A program made the translations under genes and the position numbers. DNA of 64,000 nucleotides from Hymenobacter rubidus. GTDB lineage: Bacteria; Bacteroidota; Bacteroidia; Cytophagales; Hymenobacteraceae. Below are positions 8,347-16,824 of this stretch, one piece after another. Location of the stretch: assembly GCF_016734815.1 (NCBI RefSeq), contig NZ_JAERQF010000002.1, positions 186,001 to 250,000 on the forward strand. Reading direction: 5' to 3'. Each line of letters opens with the position of its first letter. The first letter of the stretch is position 1. The notes beneath the pieces were generated by a model, which was given only the letters and a program-made list of their open reading frames with translations, was not told where the DNA came from and did not search any database.

Positions 8347-10458
8347 ATGAAAGCGAAAATTTTACTTAGCAGCGGCCTGGTGCTGGCGGCCCTGACCGGC
8401 GGGCAGGAAGCCCGCGCCCAGGCAGCCAACAACAACGTCATCATCTACATCGGCGACGGCTTTGGGCTGGCCCCGAAAACGGCGGCGCGCATGGCCATGG
8501 GCCAGGGCACGACCGGCAAGCGCTTCCCCTCGGACGCCGGCTTTCAGGTCCTGAACCTGGACAAGCTGAAGTACAATGCCACCGTCACCACTCACTCGCT
8601 CAACTCCTGGATTACGGACTCGGCGCCCGGTGCTTCGGTGTACGCCTGCGGCAAGCCTGGCAAGCAGGACAACGAGGTTATTGCCCTGAACCCCGGCTCG
8701 GGTGCGGCCATCGAAACCATTCTGGAGGCGGCTAAAAAACAGGGCTACGCCGTGGGCCTGGTGAGCACGGCCCGCATCACGCACGCCACGCCGGCCGCTT
8801 TTGCCAGCCACATCTGGTTCCGCGACCTGGAAGACTACATTTCGGCCCAGTACATTGCCTCGACTCAGGCGCAGTACGAAGCCATTTTCAACAGCAGCCC
8901 CACCACCTCGTACCGCTACACGGCGGCCCGCGATTGGGTGCTGCCTACCCCGAAAGTAGGCGTGGAGCTGGACGTGCTGCTCGGCGGTGGCGCCCGCCAC
9001 TTCATGCCCCGCACCCGCACGGCGGCCAGCGCCTACGAAACCATCGTGGACCGCAACGGCACGGCCATCATCGACCCTGCCACCGGCACGGCGGCCACCC
9101 TGCGCGGCAACCGCGCCGACGATGTGGACCTGGTGAGCTACGCCGTGAACCAGCGCAACTACGGCTACGTGAACAGCCGCGATGCCCTCAACAACATCAA
9201 CCTGAGCCAGTACGGCGTGGGTGGTAAGAAACTGCTGGGCCTGTTCAACAGCTCGCACGTCAACTACGAGCAGGACCGCCAGACGGGGGCCGCCTGGGAG
9301 CCTTCATTGGCTGAAATGACCCACATGGCCATTGAGGTACTGAAGGCCAAGAGCAACGGCAAAGGCTTTTTTCTGATGGTGGAAGCCGGCCGAATCGACC
9401 ACCTGGAGCACGCCAATACCGGCGGTATTTCGGTAGTAGCCGGCGCCAACGGCAACCAATACACCGTGGATGCCGACCGGCCGACCTACGCCCCCGGCGG
9501 CGGCGAGGCCAACTACACGGCCACGCCCACCACGGTGCGCACCACCAACGTGTACGCTTCCGACTACATGATTAAGGAGGTAATGGCCTTCGACTACGCC
9601 GTGGCCGAGGGCCGGGCCCTGCTCGCCACGCCTGCTACCACGGGCAATACCCTCATCTTTAGCACTTCCGACCATGAGTGCGGCGGCTTTGCCGTGACGG
9701 GCCTGCACGACGAGGCCGATGCCCAGGCCAATGGCACCAAAATCCGGACCTACTCGGGCCAGATTACCAAGTCGGTAGCGGCTGAAGCGGGCTACGCCAC
9801 CCCCACCAACCTGGTGCGCGGCGACGGCGGCGCGGGCGGCTGGTTCCCTGATTACGTGATGAATACCTTCCAGGGCAAGGACTATCCGCAGCCGGCTTCG
9901 GCCACGGGCAAGCGCATTGTGGTGGCCTACGGCTCGAACCCCCTTACCAATGGCAACGGCACCCGCGCCAGCACCGGCGTGGGCACCAACCAGGGTGCCA
10001 CACCCGGCAACCACACGCCCCAGGACATTTGGGTAGGCGCCGAAGACAACACCAACAACCCTCTCCACGCCGCCGCCATAGTCGGCCAGGGCCTGCTCGA
10101 CAATACTTCCCTGACACCGGTTATGGCCCGGTTCCTGAACCTGACCACCTTCTTTACTGCCATCACCACCCTGCGCGCCACGCCCAGCCAGCCCGACCAA
10201 ACGACTGGCCTGCAACTCAGCCCCGTGCCCTTCCTCAACCAGTTCGACGTTGCCTTTACGCTACCCACGGCGGGCGCCGTCACGGTGGAGCTGTTCGACG
10301 AAATGGGCCGCCGCGTGCAAAGCGTCGTCACGAACCAGAACTTCGGCACCGGCGCTCACGCCGTCACGGTAGACGGCAGCCGCCTCAACTCCGGTCTCTA
10401 CATCGCCGCCGTCACCATGAATGGCCAAGTGGTGAGCAAGCGCACCATTAAGCTGTAG
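8347..10458 (+). CDS. alkaline phosphatase with T9SS C-terminal sorting domain
   Basis: A secreted phosphomonoesterase of 703 residues. A signal peptide (about 1-24) is followed by the alkaline phosphatase core: IGDG (35-38, metal Asp), TDSAPGAS with the likely nucleophile Ser92, ITHATPAAFASH, EAGRIDHLEH (around 345), TSDHECGG (around 440) and GNHTPQDIWVGA (around 554, metal His). Residues from about 620 form a T9SS type A domain (PVPFLNQFDVAFTLP, then GLYIAAVTMNGQVVSKRTIKL), so the enzyme is probably exported across the outer membrane and attached to the surface or released. It would supply phosphate from organic esters. It is monocistronic and ends in a palindromic repeat. Confidence 0.93.
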   Translation: MKAKILLSSGLVLAALTGGQEARAQAANNNVIIYIGDGFGLAPKTAARMAMGQGTTGKRFPSDAGFQVLNLDKLKYNATVTTHSLNSWITDSAPGASVYACGKPGKQDNEVIALNPGSGAAIETILEAAKKQGYAVGLVSTARITHATPAAFASHIWFRDLEDYISAQYIASTQAQYEAIFNSSPTTSYRYTAARDWVLPTPKVGVELDVLLGGGARHFMPRTRTAASAYETIVDRNGTAIIDPATGTAATLRGNRADDVDLVSYAVNQRNYGYVNSRDALNNINLSQYGVGGKKLLGLFNSSHVNYEQDRQTGAAWEPSLAEMTHMAIEVLKAKSNGKGFFLMVEAGRIDHLEHANTGGISVVAGANGNQYTVDADRPTYAPGGGEANYTATPTTVRTTNVYASDYMIKEVMAFDYAVAEGRALLATPATTGNTLIFSTSDHECGGFAVTGLHDEADAQANGTKIRTYSGQITKSVAAEAGYATPTNLVRGDGGAGGWFPDYVMNTFQGKDYPQPASATGKRIVVAYGSNPLTNGNGTRASTGVGTNQGATPGNHTPQDIWVGAEDNTNNPLHAAAIVGQGLLDNTSLTPVMARFLNLTTFFTAITTLRATPSQPDQTTGLQLSPVPFLNQFDVAFTLPTAGAVTVELFDEMGRRVQSVVTNQNFGTGAHAVTVDGSRLNSGLYIAAVTMNGQVVSKRTIKL

Positions 10459-10490
10459 ACTAGCTTTGGCAAGACGGGCCGACAAAGCCC

Positions 10491-10588
10491 AGAACGTCAT
10501 GCTGAGCTTGTCGAAGCATCTCTACCGCTAATAGTAATTAGTTGCTTGCGCGGTAGAGATGCTTCGACTGCGCTCAGCATGACGTTCT
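10491..10588. repeat. family A palindromic repeat (convergent gene junction)
   Basis: Arms 10491-10528 and 10550-10588 are inverted copies built on ACGTCATGCTGAGC and GAAGCATCTCTACC, with a short AT-rich loop. It sits between two convergent genes and could terminate both. Other copies are at 40768, 43223 and 51600. Confidence 0.85.
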
Positions 10589-10599
10589 TTTTATTCGGC

Positions 10600-11514
10600 C
10601 TACTTCACGTTGCGCGCCACCACAAACATGCGGTCGCCAAACCGACCGGTCAGCTTGTTCAGATAATACGTCGGGTACTGCCCAGCCAGCTTACTGGCCT
10701 TCTCCAACAGGCTGCCGCCCAGGCGAATGTTCTTCGGTGGTTTCACCGGGTTCAGCAGCTCCATCACTTCGAAGCCCTGCTTCTTCAGCATTTTGGTGAT
10801 GGTGGCCGGCGTGAATTCGAAGAGGTGGTAGGGCGGAATATCCATCTTGCGCTCTTTGCCCAGCACGCCGTAGGCGGCGAAGCCCAGCCGCACGGTGGGC
10901 AGGTTGAGCGTAGCGGGCAGCGCCAGCACCAGCAGCCCGCCCGGCTCCAGCATGCGGTGGAACTTGGCCAGCGTGGCGCTGGGCGAAAGCAGGTGCTCCA
11001 GTACGTCGCCCATGTAGGCCAGGTCGAACTGGTTTTCGTGGAAATCTTCGGTGGTTTCGATGTTGCCGGTCACCACGGGCAAATGCAGCTCGCGGCGGGC
11101 AAAGTCGGCGGCGTGCTCCGATATTTCCAGGCCGTGGGCCTCCCAGCCCAGCGCCTCCAGGCTTTTGAGGGTGTAGCCGGGGCCGCAGCCCACGTCGAGG
11201 TAGCGGAACCGGCGGCCGGGGTACTTGGCCAGGATGTAGCTCGTGAACTTGTCGGACCGAACCTGGTTTAAAGCAGCCTGCTTCTGGCCTTCTTCGATGA
11301 ACACGACCTCCTGCTGCGTCCGGTCGTAGTTGGGGCGCTCGGTGAAATAGTCTTTGCCGTAGAGCCGTTCCAGCTGCGCGGGCGTGGGCTGGGGGTCGAG
11401 AAACATCAGGGCGCAGCTGCGGCACTGGGTGCCTTGCAGCCGCTGGCCTTCAAATTCGTAGTAGAAAGGCAGCTTCTTAAAATCGGTGCTGCCGCACAAG
11501 TCGCAGGTACGCAT
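10600..11514 (-). CDS. class I SAM-dependent methyltransferase with N-terminal zinc-ribbon-like segment
   Basis: A 304-residue protein starting at the ATG 11512-11514, immediately behind a TACCTTTG box. The N-terminus has two Cys pairs (CDLCGS and CRSCAL) like the zinc-binding part of C-methyltransferases that modify sugars. A Rossmann methyltransferase domain follows, with motif I YLDVGCGPGYTLKSLEALG, motif II-like GLEIS, and DLAYMGDVLEHL. The substrate is not identifiable; deoxysugar, lipid or small-molecule methylation are all possible. It is divergent from ypdA, with which it shares a short intergenic region containing two related GC-rich palindromes. Confidence 0.8.
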   Translation of the reverse strand: MRTCDLCGSTDFKKLPFYYEFEGQRLQGTQCRSCALMFLDPQPTPAQLERLYGKDYFTERPNYDRTQQEVVFIEEGQKQAALNQVRSDKFTSYILAKYPGRRFRYLDVGCGPGYTLKSLEALGWEAHGLEISEHAADFARRELHLPVVTGNIETTEDFHENQFDLAYMGDVLEHLLSPSATLAKFHRMLEPGGLLVLALPATLNLPTVRLGFAAYGVLGKERKMDIPPYHLFEFTPATITKMLKKQGFEVMELLNPVKPPKNIRLGGSLLEKASKLAGQYPTYYLNKLTGRFGDRMFVVARNVK

Positions 11515-11518
11515 GGCG

Positions 11519-11526
11519 CAAAGGTA
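11519..11526 (-). promoter_or_regulatory. TACCTTTG box almost touching the methyltransferase ATG
   Basis: TACCTTTG on the minus strand ends 4 bases before the ATG. If used, the transcript would be leaderless or nearly so. No clear -33 element is visible. Confidence 0.5.
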
Positions 11527-11527
11527 G

Positions 11528-11639
11528 GAACGCGCCACGGCGCGTTCGGCGGCCGCACCGTTCGGCTGCAATTATACACCAATTAACTGTGAGGCCGGGC
11601 TACTCCCCGTGCAACGACCGAGCGCGCCACGGCGCGTTC
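11528..11639. repeat. pair of GC-rich palindromes in a divergent promoter region
   Basis: GAACGCGCC-AC-GGCGCGTTC (11528-11547) and GAGCGCGCC-AC-GGCGCGTTC (11620-11639). In both, the CGCGTTCCTAC side points toward the adjacent gene start, so the pair is symmetrical about the divergent region. Function is unknown. Confidence 0.6.
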
Positions 11640-11665
11640 CTACACCGCAAATTGTTTATCTTATT

Positions 11666-12664
11666 ATGCTCGACGCTCTCATCATCGGGGCCGGCCCCGT
11701 GGGCCTGGCCTGCGCCCTCGAAACCCAACGCAAAGGCCTCAAAACAGCCATTGTCGAAAAAGGCGCGCTGGTCAATTCCCTGGTCGGCTACCCCACCAAC
11801 ATGGAATTTTTCTCCACGCCCGAGCTGCTCGAAATCGGCGGCTACCCCTTCCCCACGGCGCACTACAAGCCCCTGCGCGAAGACGCCCTCGACTACTACC
11901 AGCGCGTGGCCAAGTCTGAAAAGCTGGACATCCGCCTGCACGAAAAGGTGCTGAAGCTCGACGGCGAGCAAGGCCGTTTCACCATCACCACCGACAAAGG
12001 TGAAATTTCGACCCGCAACGTCATCGTGGCCACCGGTTTCTACGACCTGCCCAACCTGCTCAACGTACCCGGCGAGGACCTGTCCCATGTAAGCCACTAC
12101 TACAAGGAGCCTTACCAGCACGTGTTGCAAAACGTCGTGGTCATCGGCGCCAAAAACTCCTCGGCCAAAGCCGCGCTGCAAATGACCCGCGCCGGAGCTA
12201 AAGTCACGCTCATCGTGCGCGGCCCGGAGGTGAGCCATTCCGTGAAATACTGGATTCGCCCCGACCTCGTCAACCGCATTGCCGAGGGTCGCATCACGGC
12301 GCATTTCAATGCCACCGTCACCGCCATCCGCCCCGATGCCGTGGAAGTTCTTACCCCCGACGGTCCGCTCACGATTCCCACCGATTTCGTGTACGCCCTC
12401 ACCGGCTACCACCCTGATGAGGCGCTGCTGGGCTGCCTCGGCGTGCAGCCCGACCCCGATGACGAAGCCTGCGCCCCGCTCTTCGACCCCACCACCCACC
12501 AAACCACCCGGCCCGGCTTGTTCGTGGCCGGCACCGTGTGCGGCGGGCGCGCCACCAGCCGCTGGTTCATCGAAAACGGCCGGCACCACGCGCAGCTGAT
12601 TGCCGCGCACCTGGCTGCGGAGTTTGGCACCAGTGCCAAAAACAACGCCACTCCCAAGTTTTAA
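11666..12664 (+). CDS. ypdA: YpdA-family FAD/NAD(P)-dependent reductase (putative bacillithiol disulfide reductase)
   Basis: A 332-residue flavoprotein of the thioredoxin-reductase-like superfamily without a redox-active CxxC pair. The start at 11666 gives MLDALIIGAGPVGLACA, a dinucleotide-binding motif at the very N-terminus. A second Rossmann motif is VVVIGAKNSSAKAA, and the C-terminal FAD motif is PGLFVAGTVCGGRATSRWFIENGRHH, split here as PGLFVAGTVCGG and RATSRWFIENG. The family reduces oxidised bacillithiol or a similar thiol with NADPH; which thiol this organism uses is not shown. A decayed copy of the last third of this gene lies about 0.8 kb downstream. Confidence 0.87.
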   Translation: MLDALIIGAGPVGLACALETQRKGLKTAIVEKGALVNSLVGYPTNMEFFSTPELLEIGGYPFPTAHYKPLREDALDYYQRVAKSEKLDIRLHEKVLKLDGEQGRFTITTDKGEISTRNVIVATGFYDLPNLLNVPGEDLSHVSHYYKEPYQHVLQNVVVIGAKNSSAKAALQMTRAGAKVTLIVRGPEVSHSVKYWIRPDLVNRIAEGRITAHFNATVTAIRPDAVEVLTPDGPLTIPTDFVYALTGYHPDEALLGCLGVQPDPDDEACAPLFDPTTHQTTRPGLFVAGTVCGGRATSRWFIENGRHHAQLIAAHLAAEFGTSAKNNATPKF

Positions 12665-12677
12665 GGGTTGGTGCCGC

Positions 12678-13418
12678 TTACATTTTGCGACACGTAACGG
12701 TGTAAGTATAGGTGACGGCGGGTGTGCCGGCGGTCTGGCTAAGGGTGAATTTAAAAGAAGTATCAGTCAGCTCTACAATGTTATAGTTTTGTGGCGCGCT
12801 TCCTGGTACAGCTACGGTAACAATCGTTTGGTCCGAATTGAGGGCCCAGGTGCCGGTGGTCGTCTGGGGGTCGGTCGAATTGCATTTGGTAGCACCTTCA
12901 TCGTTTTTGAGGATGTTGGGATTTTCAAACCGAAAAAAATCATCCTTATTGCAAAGGCTGAGCTGAGCGTATAGGTCGGTGATGTACGCCCCTCCCAAGG
13001 AGATGCCGGGACTCATGGTGTAAGCCGTGATAATCCAGTTGCGATTTGTGAGCAACAAAGCACGGTTAAGTTGGATTACTAATGGCGGCAGGGTGTTGGT
13101 GGCACCGGCAGGGAAGGTCACCGCCTGCGTGTTGGGAACTGGATAACCGGGAGACGTGGCATAAGCTATGGTGTAATTTCCTGCGGGCAGGCCGGCAAAA
13201 GTGTATTGACCCGTGGCAGCGTTGATGACCGCCGCATAGGGAGTCCCACCCCCGGCAGGAGTAGCCGTTGCTCCAAAAAGGGCCAATGCGGGGACAATTT
13301 GCCCCGTTATCGTTCCGGGTTGTGGAGGCGACGGCTCGCTGGTTTTGCTACAGGCACTAATCCACAGCCCTAACCCCACCAGGAGACCCAAAAGGAGGGA
13401 ACGTAAAGAGAAAGTCAT
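12678..13418 (-). CDS. lipoprotein with carboxypeptidase-like domain and C-terminal lipocalin-like region
   Basis: A 246-residue predicted lipoprotein with signal sequence LLLGLLVGLGLWISAC and lipobox Cys23. A Ser/Pro linker leads to a carboxypeptidase regulatory-like domain (PGTITGQIVPALALFG, TGQYTFAGLPAGNYTIAY). The C-terminal 120 residues (LLLTNRNWIITAYTMSPG, TTGTWALNSDQTIVTV, FTLSQTAGTPAVTYTYTVTC) resemble the small lipocalin-like domains of Bacteroidota lipoproteins. It is convergent with ypdA, 13 bp from its stop. Base use appears lower in GC than in the neighbours, and the gene is bracketed by the intact and decayed ypdA 3' ends, which suggests arrival by insertion. Confidence 0.75.
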   Translation of the reverse strand: MTFSLRSLLLGLLVGLGLWISACSKTSEPSPPQPGTITGQIVPALALFGATATPAGGGTPYAAVINAATGQYTFAGLPAGNYTIAYATSPGYPVPNTQAVTFPAGATNTLPPLVIQLNRALLLTNRNWIITAYTMSPGISLGGAYITDLYAQLSLCNKDDFFRFENPNILKNDEGATKCNSTDPQTTTGTWALNSDQTIVTVAVPGSAPQNYNIVELTDTSFKFTLSQTAGTPAVTYTYTVTCRKM

Positions 13419-13466
13419 AGTAGTAAATATAGGGGCTGGATAATAACCAGTGTATGAGTGCCCTCA

Positions 13467-13588
13467 AGCCCGGCCTGTTCGTGACCAGCCCCGTGTGCGG
13501 CGGCCGGCCACCAGCCGCGGGTTCATCTAAAACGGCCGTCACCACGCGCAGTTAATTGCTGCGCAACGGGCTTTCGCTGGTTAGTCAG
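13467..13588 (+). pseudogene. decayed copy of the ypdA 3' end
   Basis: Reading on the plus strand gives KPGLFV.SPVCGG, a one-base deletion, then ATSRGFI, an in-frame TAA where the intact gene has a Glu codon, then NGRHHAQLIAAQ. This matches ypdA 12509-12610 at close to 85-90 percent of bases over about 105 nt. It has no start and cannot be expressed as YpdA. It is either a partial duplication or the last piece of a second ypdA copy. Confidence 0.85.
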
Positions 13589-13740
13589 GAAACGGCCGCC
13601 TAGCTGGTAACCAGTTGGTTTATGCTTGCTCAGCAAACGCGCTACCGCGCTGTATAGTGTGCGGCGCCCCGTTGCTGGGCTTATGCTCAACGGCACGAGA
13701 GGTCCTTGCCGAATCCGGCCACCAACATTCGCCATCTCAC

Positions 13741-13778
13741 AAAAAAGCACCTTCTCCAGATGGAGAAGGTGCTTTTTT
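13741..13778. terminator. strong bidirectional terminator
   Basis: An 18-bp perfect stem (AAAAAAGCACCTTCTCCA and its complement) separated by GA gives a T-run in either direction. It would end the leftward transcript of the SGNH and FadL genes. Confidence 0.9.
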
Positions 13779-13804
13779 AATGGCCTGATTGTAAGCTTGC
13801 TGGT

Positions 13805-15352
13805 TTACTGCGGGAACTGCACTCCGCGGTAAGCATTGGCATCGACTTGCCGCAGCGAACTGCCGTATTTAGCGTTGATGACTTTTATTATTTCGTTGGC
13901 TACCACCGCGTAACCACGCGGCGTGGGGTGCACGCCATCGAGGCTGAACAGGTTGCCGGAAATAAAGCCAGCCGTGTTGTTTACGGCGTTGGTGACGTAG
14001 CCGCCCTGCGCTACCCCGCGGAAAAACGTGTTGGAATCGAAGATGGCCAGGTCGCGGCTGGTAGCGGCGGCGGTCAACGTCGCATTAAACGTGGTGGTAG
14101 CCGAAGCGACGGCTGCCTGCTCGGTGGGGTCCAGCACCAGCGTGCTGGGGAAGGGGTTGCCCGAACTTTGGCCAAATGCCTGCGTGGTATCGACGCCCAT
14201 GCCGCCTAGGAAAGCATTGAAAGCGGGGTCGGTCGGTCGAGTTGGGTAGGCGCCGGTGGCTTGCCGGTAGAAGTCGCGCCAGTACTTGCCGCTTACTTTG
14301 CCGTAAAAACTCACGTAGGGCGAGGCGGTAAGCATCAGCAGCAAGTTGCCACTGCCGCTGGCATCACGAATGCTGGACAGCGTAGTAGTAACGCGGGCAT
14401 TGGCGCCGGGGGTGGCGCTCGGCGCCAGCGTGCCGGTGGTATAAATGAAGGGTGCGGCGGCCACCGGCACCTTATTCAAGTCTAGGTTGGCGCGGAACGA
14501 GGGACCTACCGCTGTAAAAAACGGAATGTTCGTCACGTCCGGAATGGTGATGACCACGCCTTTGGCTCCGCCGGATGTTAGAGCATCCAGCACATAACCG
14601 GTATTGACCGCAAAGGTGACGGCGGGGGTTATCGAGTTAGCCGCCCCGCCTGCTGTGGCGTAGCCCAGCACGTCGTTGTTGCCCAGCCACTCAGTGAAGA
14701 ACGTAGGTTTGATGGAAGCCACCGTGCGCTTCACCCGGTCCAGGTAGCTTTCGTTGCTGTTATCGGGGGTAATGCGCTCGAAATACGAGTTAAAAATGGA
14801 CGTCGGCGCCGACGCCGTGCCCCCCGTGAGCGCCACGTTGCCAAACCCCGGGGTCAGGATGTCCGACATGCGAATACCGCTGATTCCCAGATTATTTACC
14901 TCCGAAAGGTCTTTCGTGTAGATGGGCTGCGGATTGGTGGCCGGGTTGGAACGGGTGACCACGGCCCCGCGGACGGCCAGCTTCGAGGTCACGCTGGCCG
15001 TGAGGGGCGCGGACGTCGCCGTCGGCGTGGCCGGCGTGAACCCGGTCAGCTGCAGGTAGCCAGTGCCGTTGGATTGCGCCTCGCTGAACAGCGGTTGTAC
15101 GAACGGGCCGCCGCCCACCTGGGCAAATTGCTGGGCCAAGATATTGGGGTAGGAGCTCAACTGGCCTTCGCGGTAAAGGCCGCCGTCCGAAACGCCTGCC
15201 GTGAGGGAGTTGCCTACGGCGATGTAGCGCGAGAAATCAGCTGAGCCAGCCGTTGCGGCGGGGCGGTTGTCGTCCAGCGTGGGCTGGCAGCTGCCCAACG
15301 TCAGGCCCAGCAGGGCCAGCGCAGGCAAGGTATGTTTGGAGGAGAAATTCAT
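13805..15352 (-). CDS. SGNH/GDSL-type hydrolase lipoprotein
   Basis: A 515-residue lipoprotein (signal LPALALLGLTLGSC, lipid Cys22) with the block pattern of SGNH hydrolases: block I YIAVGNSLTAGV with the Ser nucleophile near residue 49, a block III WLGNNDVL segment, and C-terminal DGVHPTPRG carrying the Asp and His. Such enzymes hydrolyse esters or acyl groups of lipids or polysaccharides at the cell envelope. It lies 27 bp after the FadL-type porin gene on the same strand. This pair is common in Cytophagales and suggests lipid hydrolysis coupled to fatty acid uptake. Confidence 0.88.
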   Translation of the reverse strand: MNFSSKHTLPALALLGLTLGSCQPTLDDNRPAATAGSADFSRYIAVGNSLTAGVSDGGLYREGQLSSYPNILAQQFAQVGGGPFVQPLFSEAQSNGTGYLQLTGFTPATPTATSAPLTASVTSKLAVRGAVVTRSNPATNPQPIYTKDLSEVNNLGISGIRMSDILTPGFGNVALTGGTASAPTSIFNSYFERITPDNSNESYLDRVKRTVASIKPTFFTEWLGNNDVLGYATAGGAANSITPAVTFAVNTGYVLDALTSGGAKGVVITIPDVTNIPFFTAVGPSFRANLDLNKVPVAAAPFIYTTGTLAPSATPGANARVTTTLSSIRDASGSGNLLLMLTASPYVSFYGKVSGKYWRDFYRQATGAYPTRPTDPAFNAFLGGMGVDTTQAFGQSSGNPFPSTLVLDPTEQAAVASATTTFNATLTAAATSRDLAIFDSNTFFRGVAQGGYVTNAVNNTAGFISGNLFSLDGVHPTPRGYAVVANEIIKVINAKYGSSLRQVDANAYRGVQFPQ

Positions 15353-15379
15353 GGTTGAACGTCGAAAAGCCGGTGGGAA

Positions 15380-16672
15380 TTAGAATTTAACGTACAGCCC
15401 CACGCCGGGCACGGCAATGGTCGTTTTGTAGGTGCCGGCCACGCGGTCGGTGGTGCCGTTGTTCACGAGGTCGGCCTGGCTCTGGCTGCGCTTCATGAAG
15501 TCCTCAAACAGGAAGGAGGCATCCACGCCGAAGTGCTTGCCGAAATCATACGACAAGCCCGCTGTCAGGCCGATGCGGTCGGCGTCGGGGGTTTCGGGGC
15601 TCACGTAGCCGTCCTTCACCGCCGACTGGTCGAAGAAGCCGCCGGCGCGCACCGTCAGCCCGTCGGTCACTTTGTACTGGCCGCCGAGGCGGAAGCACAA
15701 CGCATCCTGATAATAGCGCTTGGCCGAGGAAGTGCTGCTGCCGCCCACCAGGCCAGGCGTGGTGCCGTAGCCGTTGTTGCCGCTGAACGTGAAGTCCAGC
15801 GTGTGGTACACGTTCCAATACACCAAGTTAGCTTCGACCGAAAGGGTTAGCTTGTCGTTGGGCATCACGGCCAGGCCCACGCTGGCGGTGGCCGGCAGGG
15901 GCAGGGTGGCGCTGAAATTGGTGGCCGTAAAGTTGCCGCCCGTCGAGGCAATCACGTCGCGCAGGCGCACGTCGCCGCCTTCAATCTTGGCGTCTACCTG
16001 CGAGCGGTAGCTGGCGCCTACGCTCAGCTTGTCGCTGGGCTTGAAGAAGATGCCCACGTTGTAGCCAAAGGTTTGCTTGGCCTTGCCGTTGAGGGTGATG
16101 TGGGGCGTGGGTGCGCCGTTCTGGGCCGCGAGCGGAATGTCCTTTTGCAGGTCCACGTCGCCGTAGGCCAGCATTACCAGGCCCGCGCCGATGCTCAGCT
16201 GCGGCGTGATGGCGTAGGAACCCGTTACCTGGGCGAAGATGGCGCGCAGGTTGATGTCGGTGAGGGCGTAGCGGCCTTCCCAGTTGTTGGCGTAGTGCAG
16301 CTCGCTGCCGAAGGGCGTGTAGGCGCCGACGCCAAATTTCCACTTGCCTTCCTTGGGGCCAAAGGCGGCGTAAAAATTGGCCGGCGTCACGGTCGTGTTG
16401 CGCAGGTTGCTCTGGCCGCCCCCGGTTTCGGGAATGAACGCATTGCGTGCAAAGGCAAAATTGGCCCCGATTTGGACCCCGCTCTCGCGCACCATGGCCA
16501 GGGCGCCGGGGTTGTAGAACATGGCGGCCTGGTCGAGCGAAAGCGCCACGCCTACACCGCCCATGCCATTGTTTTTCTGTCCGTTAAGGTTCACTTGGAA
16601 GCCGCTGGCAGATGCTGCGGACGCGCTGACTAGCAGCACTCCCCCCGCGAGGAGTAATTTTCTAACCGTCAT
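15380..16672 (-). CDS. OmpP1/FadL-family outer membrane transport protein
   Basis: A 430-residue outer membrane barrel. The signal peptide (LLLAGGVLLVSASAASASG) is followed by the characteristic FadL N-terminal hatch FQVNLNGQKNNGMGGVGVAL and SLDQAAMFYNPGALA, and the chain ends in VGLYVKF with a terminal Phe. The family takes up long-chain fatty acids or other hydrophobic molecules. It is the first gene of a two-gene unit with the SGNH lipoprotein and is divergent from lptB. A TTG-N16-TACTTTTA sequence upstream on the minus strand may be its promoter. Confidence 0.9.
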   Translation of the reverse strand: MTVRKLLLAGGVLLVSASAASASGFQVNLNGQKNNGMGGVGVALSLDQAAMFYNPGALAMVRESGVQIGANFAFARNAFIPETGGGQSNLRNTTVTPANFYAAFGPKEGKWKFGVGAYTPFGSELHYANNWEGRYALTDINLRAIFAQVTGSYAITPQLSIGAGLVMLAYGDVDLQKDIPLAAQNGAPTPHITLNGKAKQTFGYNVGIFFKPSDKLSVGASYRSQVDAKIEGGDVRLRDVIASTGGNFTATNFSATLPLPATASVGLAVMPNDKLTLSVEANLVYWNVYHTLDFTFSGNNGYGTTPGLVGGSSTSSAKRYYQDALCFRLGGQYKVTDGLTVRAGGFFDQSAVKDGYVSPETPDADRIGLTAGLSYDFGKHFGVDASFLFEDFMKRSQSQADLVNNGTTDRVAGTYKTTIAVPGVGLYVKF

Positions 16673-16811
16673 AAAAAACGAGTTTGAGGGTGGGATGAGT
16701 GTTTCTGGGCTAAAAGTAACAGATTTTTTTGCGGCAATTAGTAGGCAAGCCGAATAATATCTTTCGTTTCAGCCGTTTGTGACGACTTTCGCCCGCCTTC
16801 CGGCGATGCCT

Positions 16812-16819
16812 TACCTTTG
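16812..16819 (+). promoter_or_regulatory. TACCTTTG promoter box of lptB
   Basis: TACCTTTG lies 5 bases before the lptB ATG. TTTC 22 bases upstream may be a weak -33 element. A very short or absent leader would follow. Confidence 0.5.
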
Positions 16820-16824
16820 CCCGC

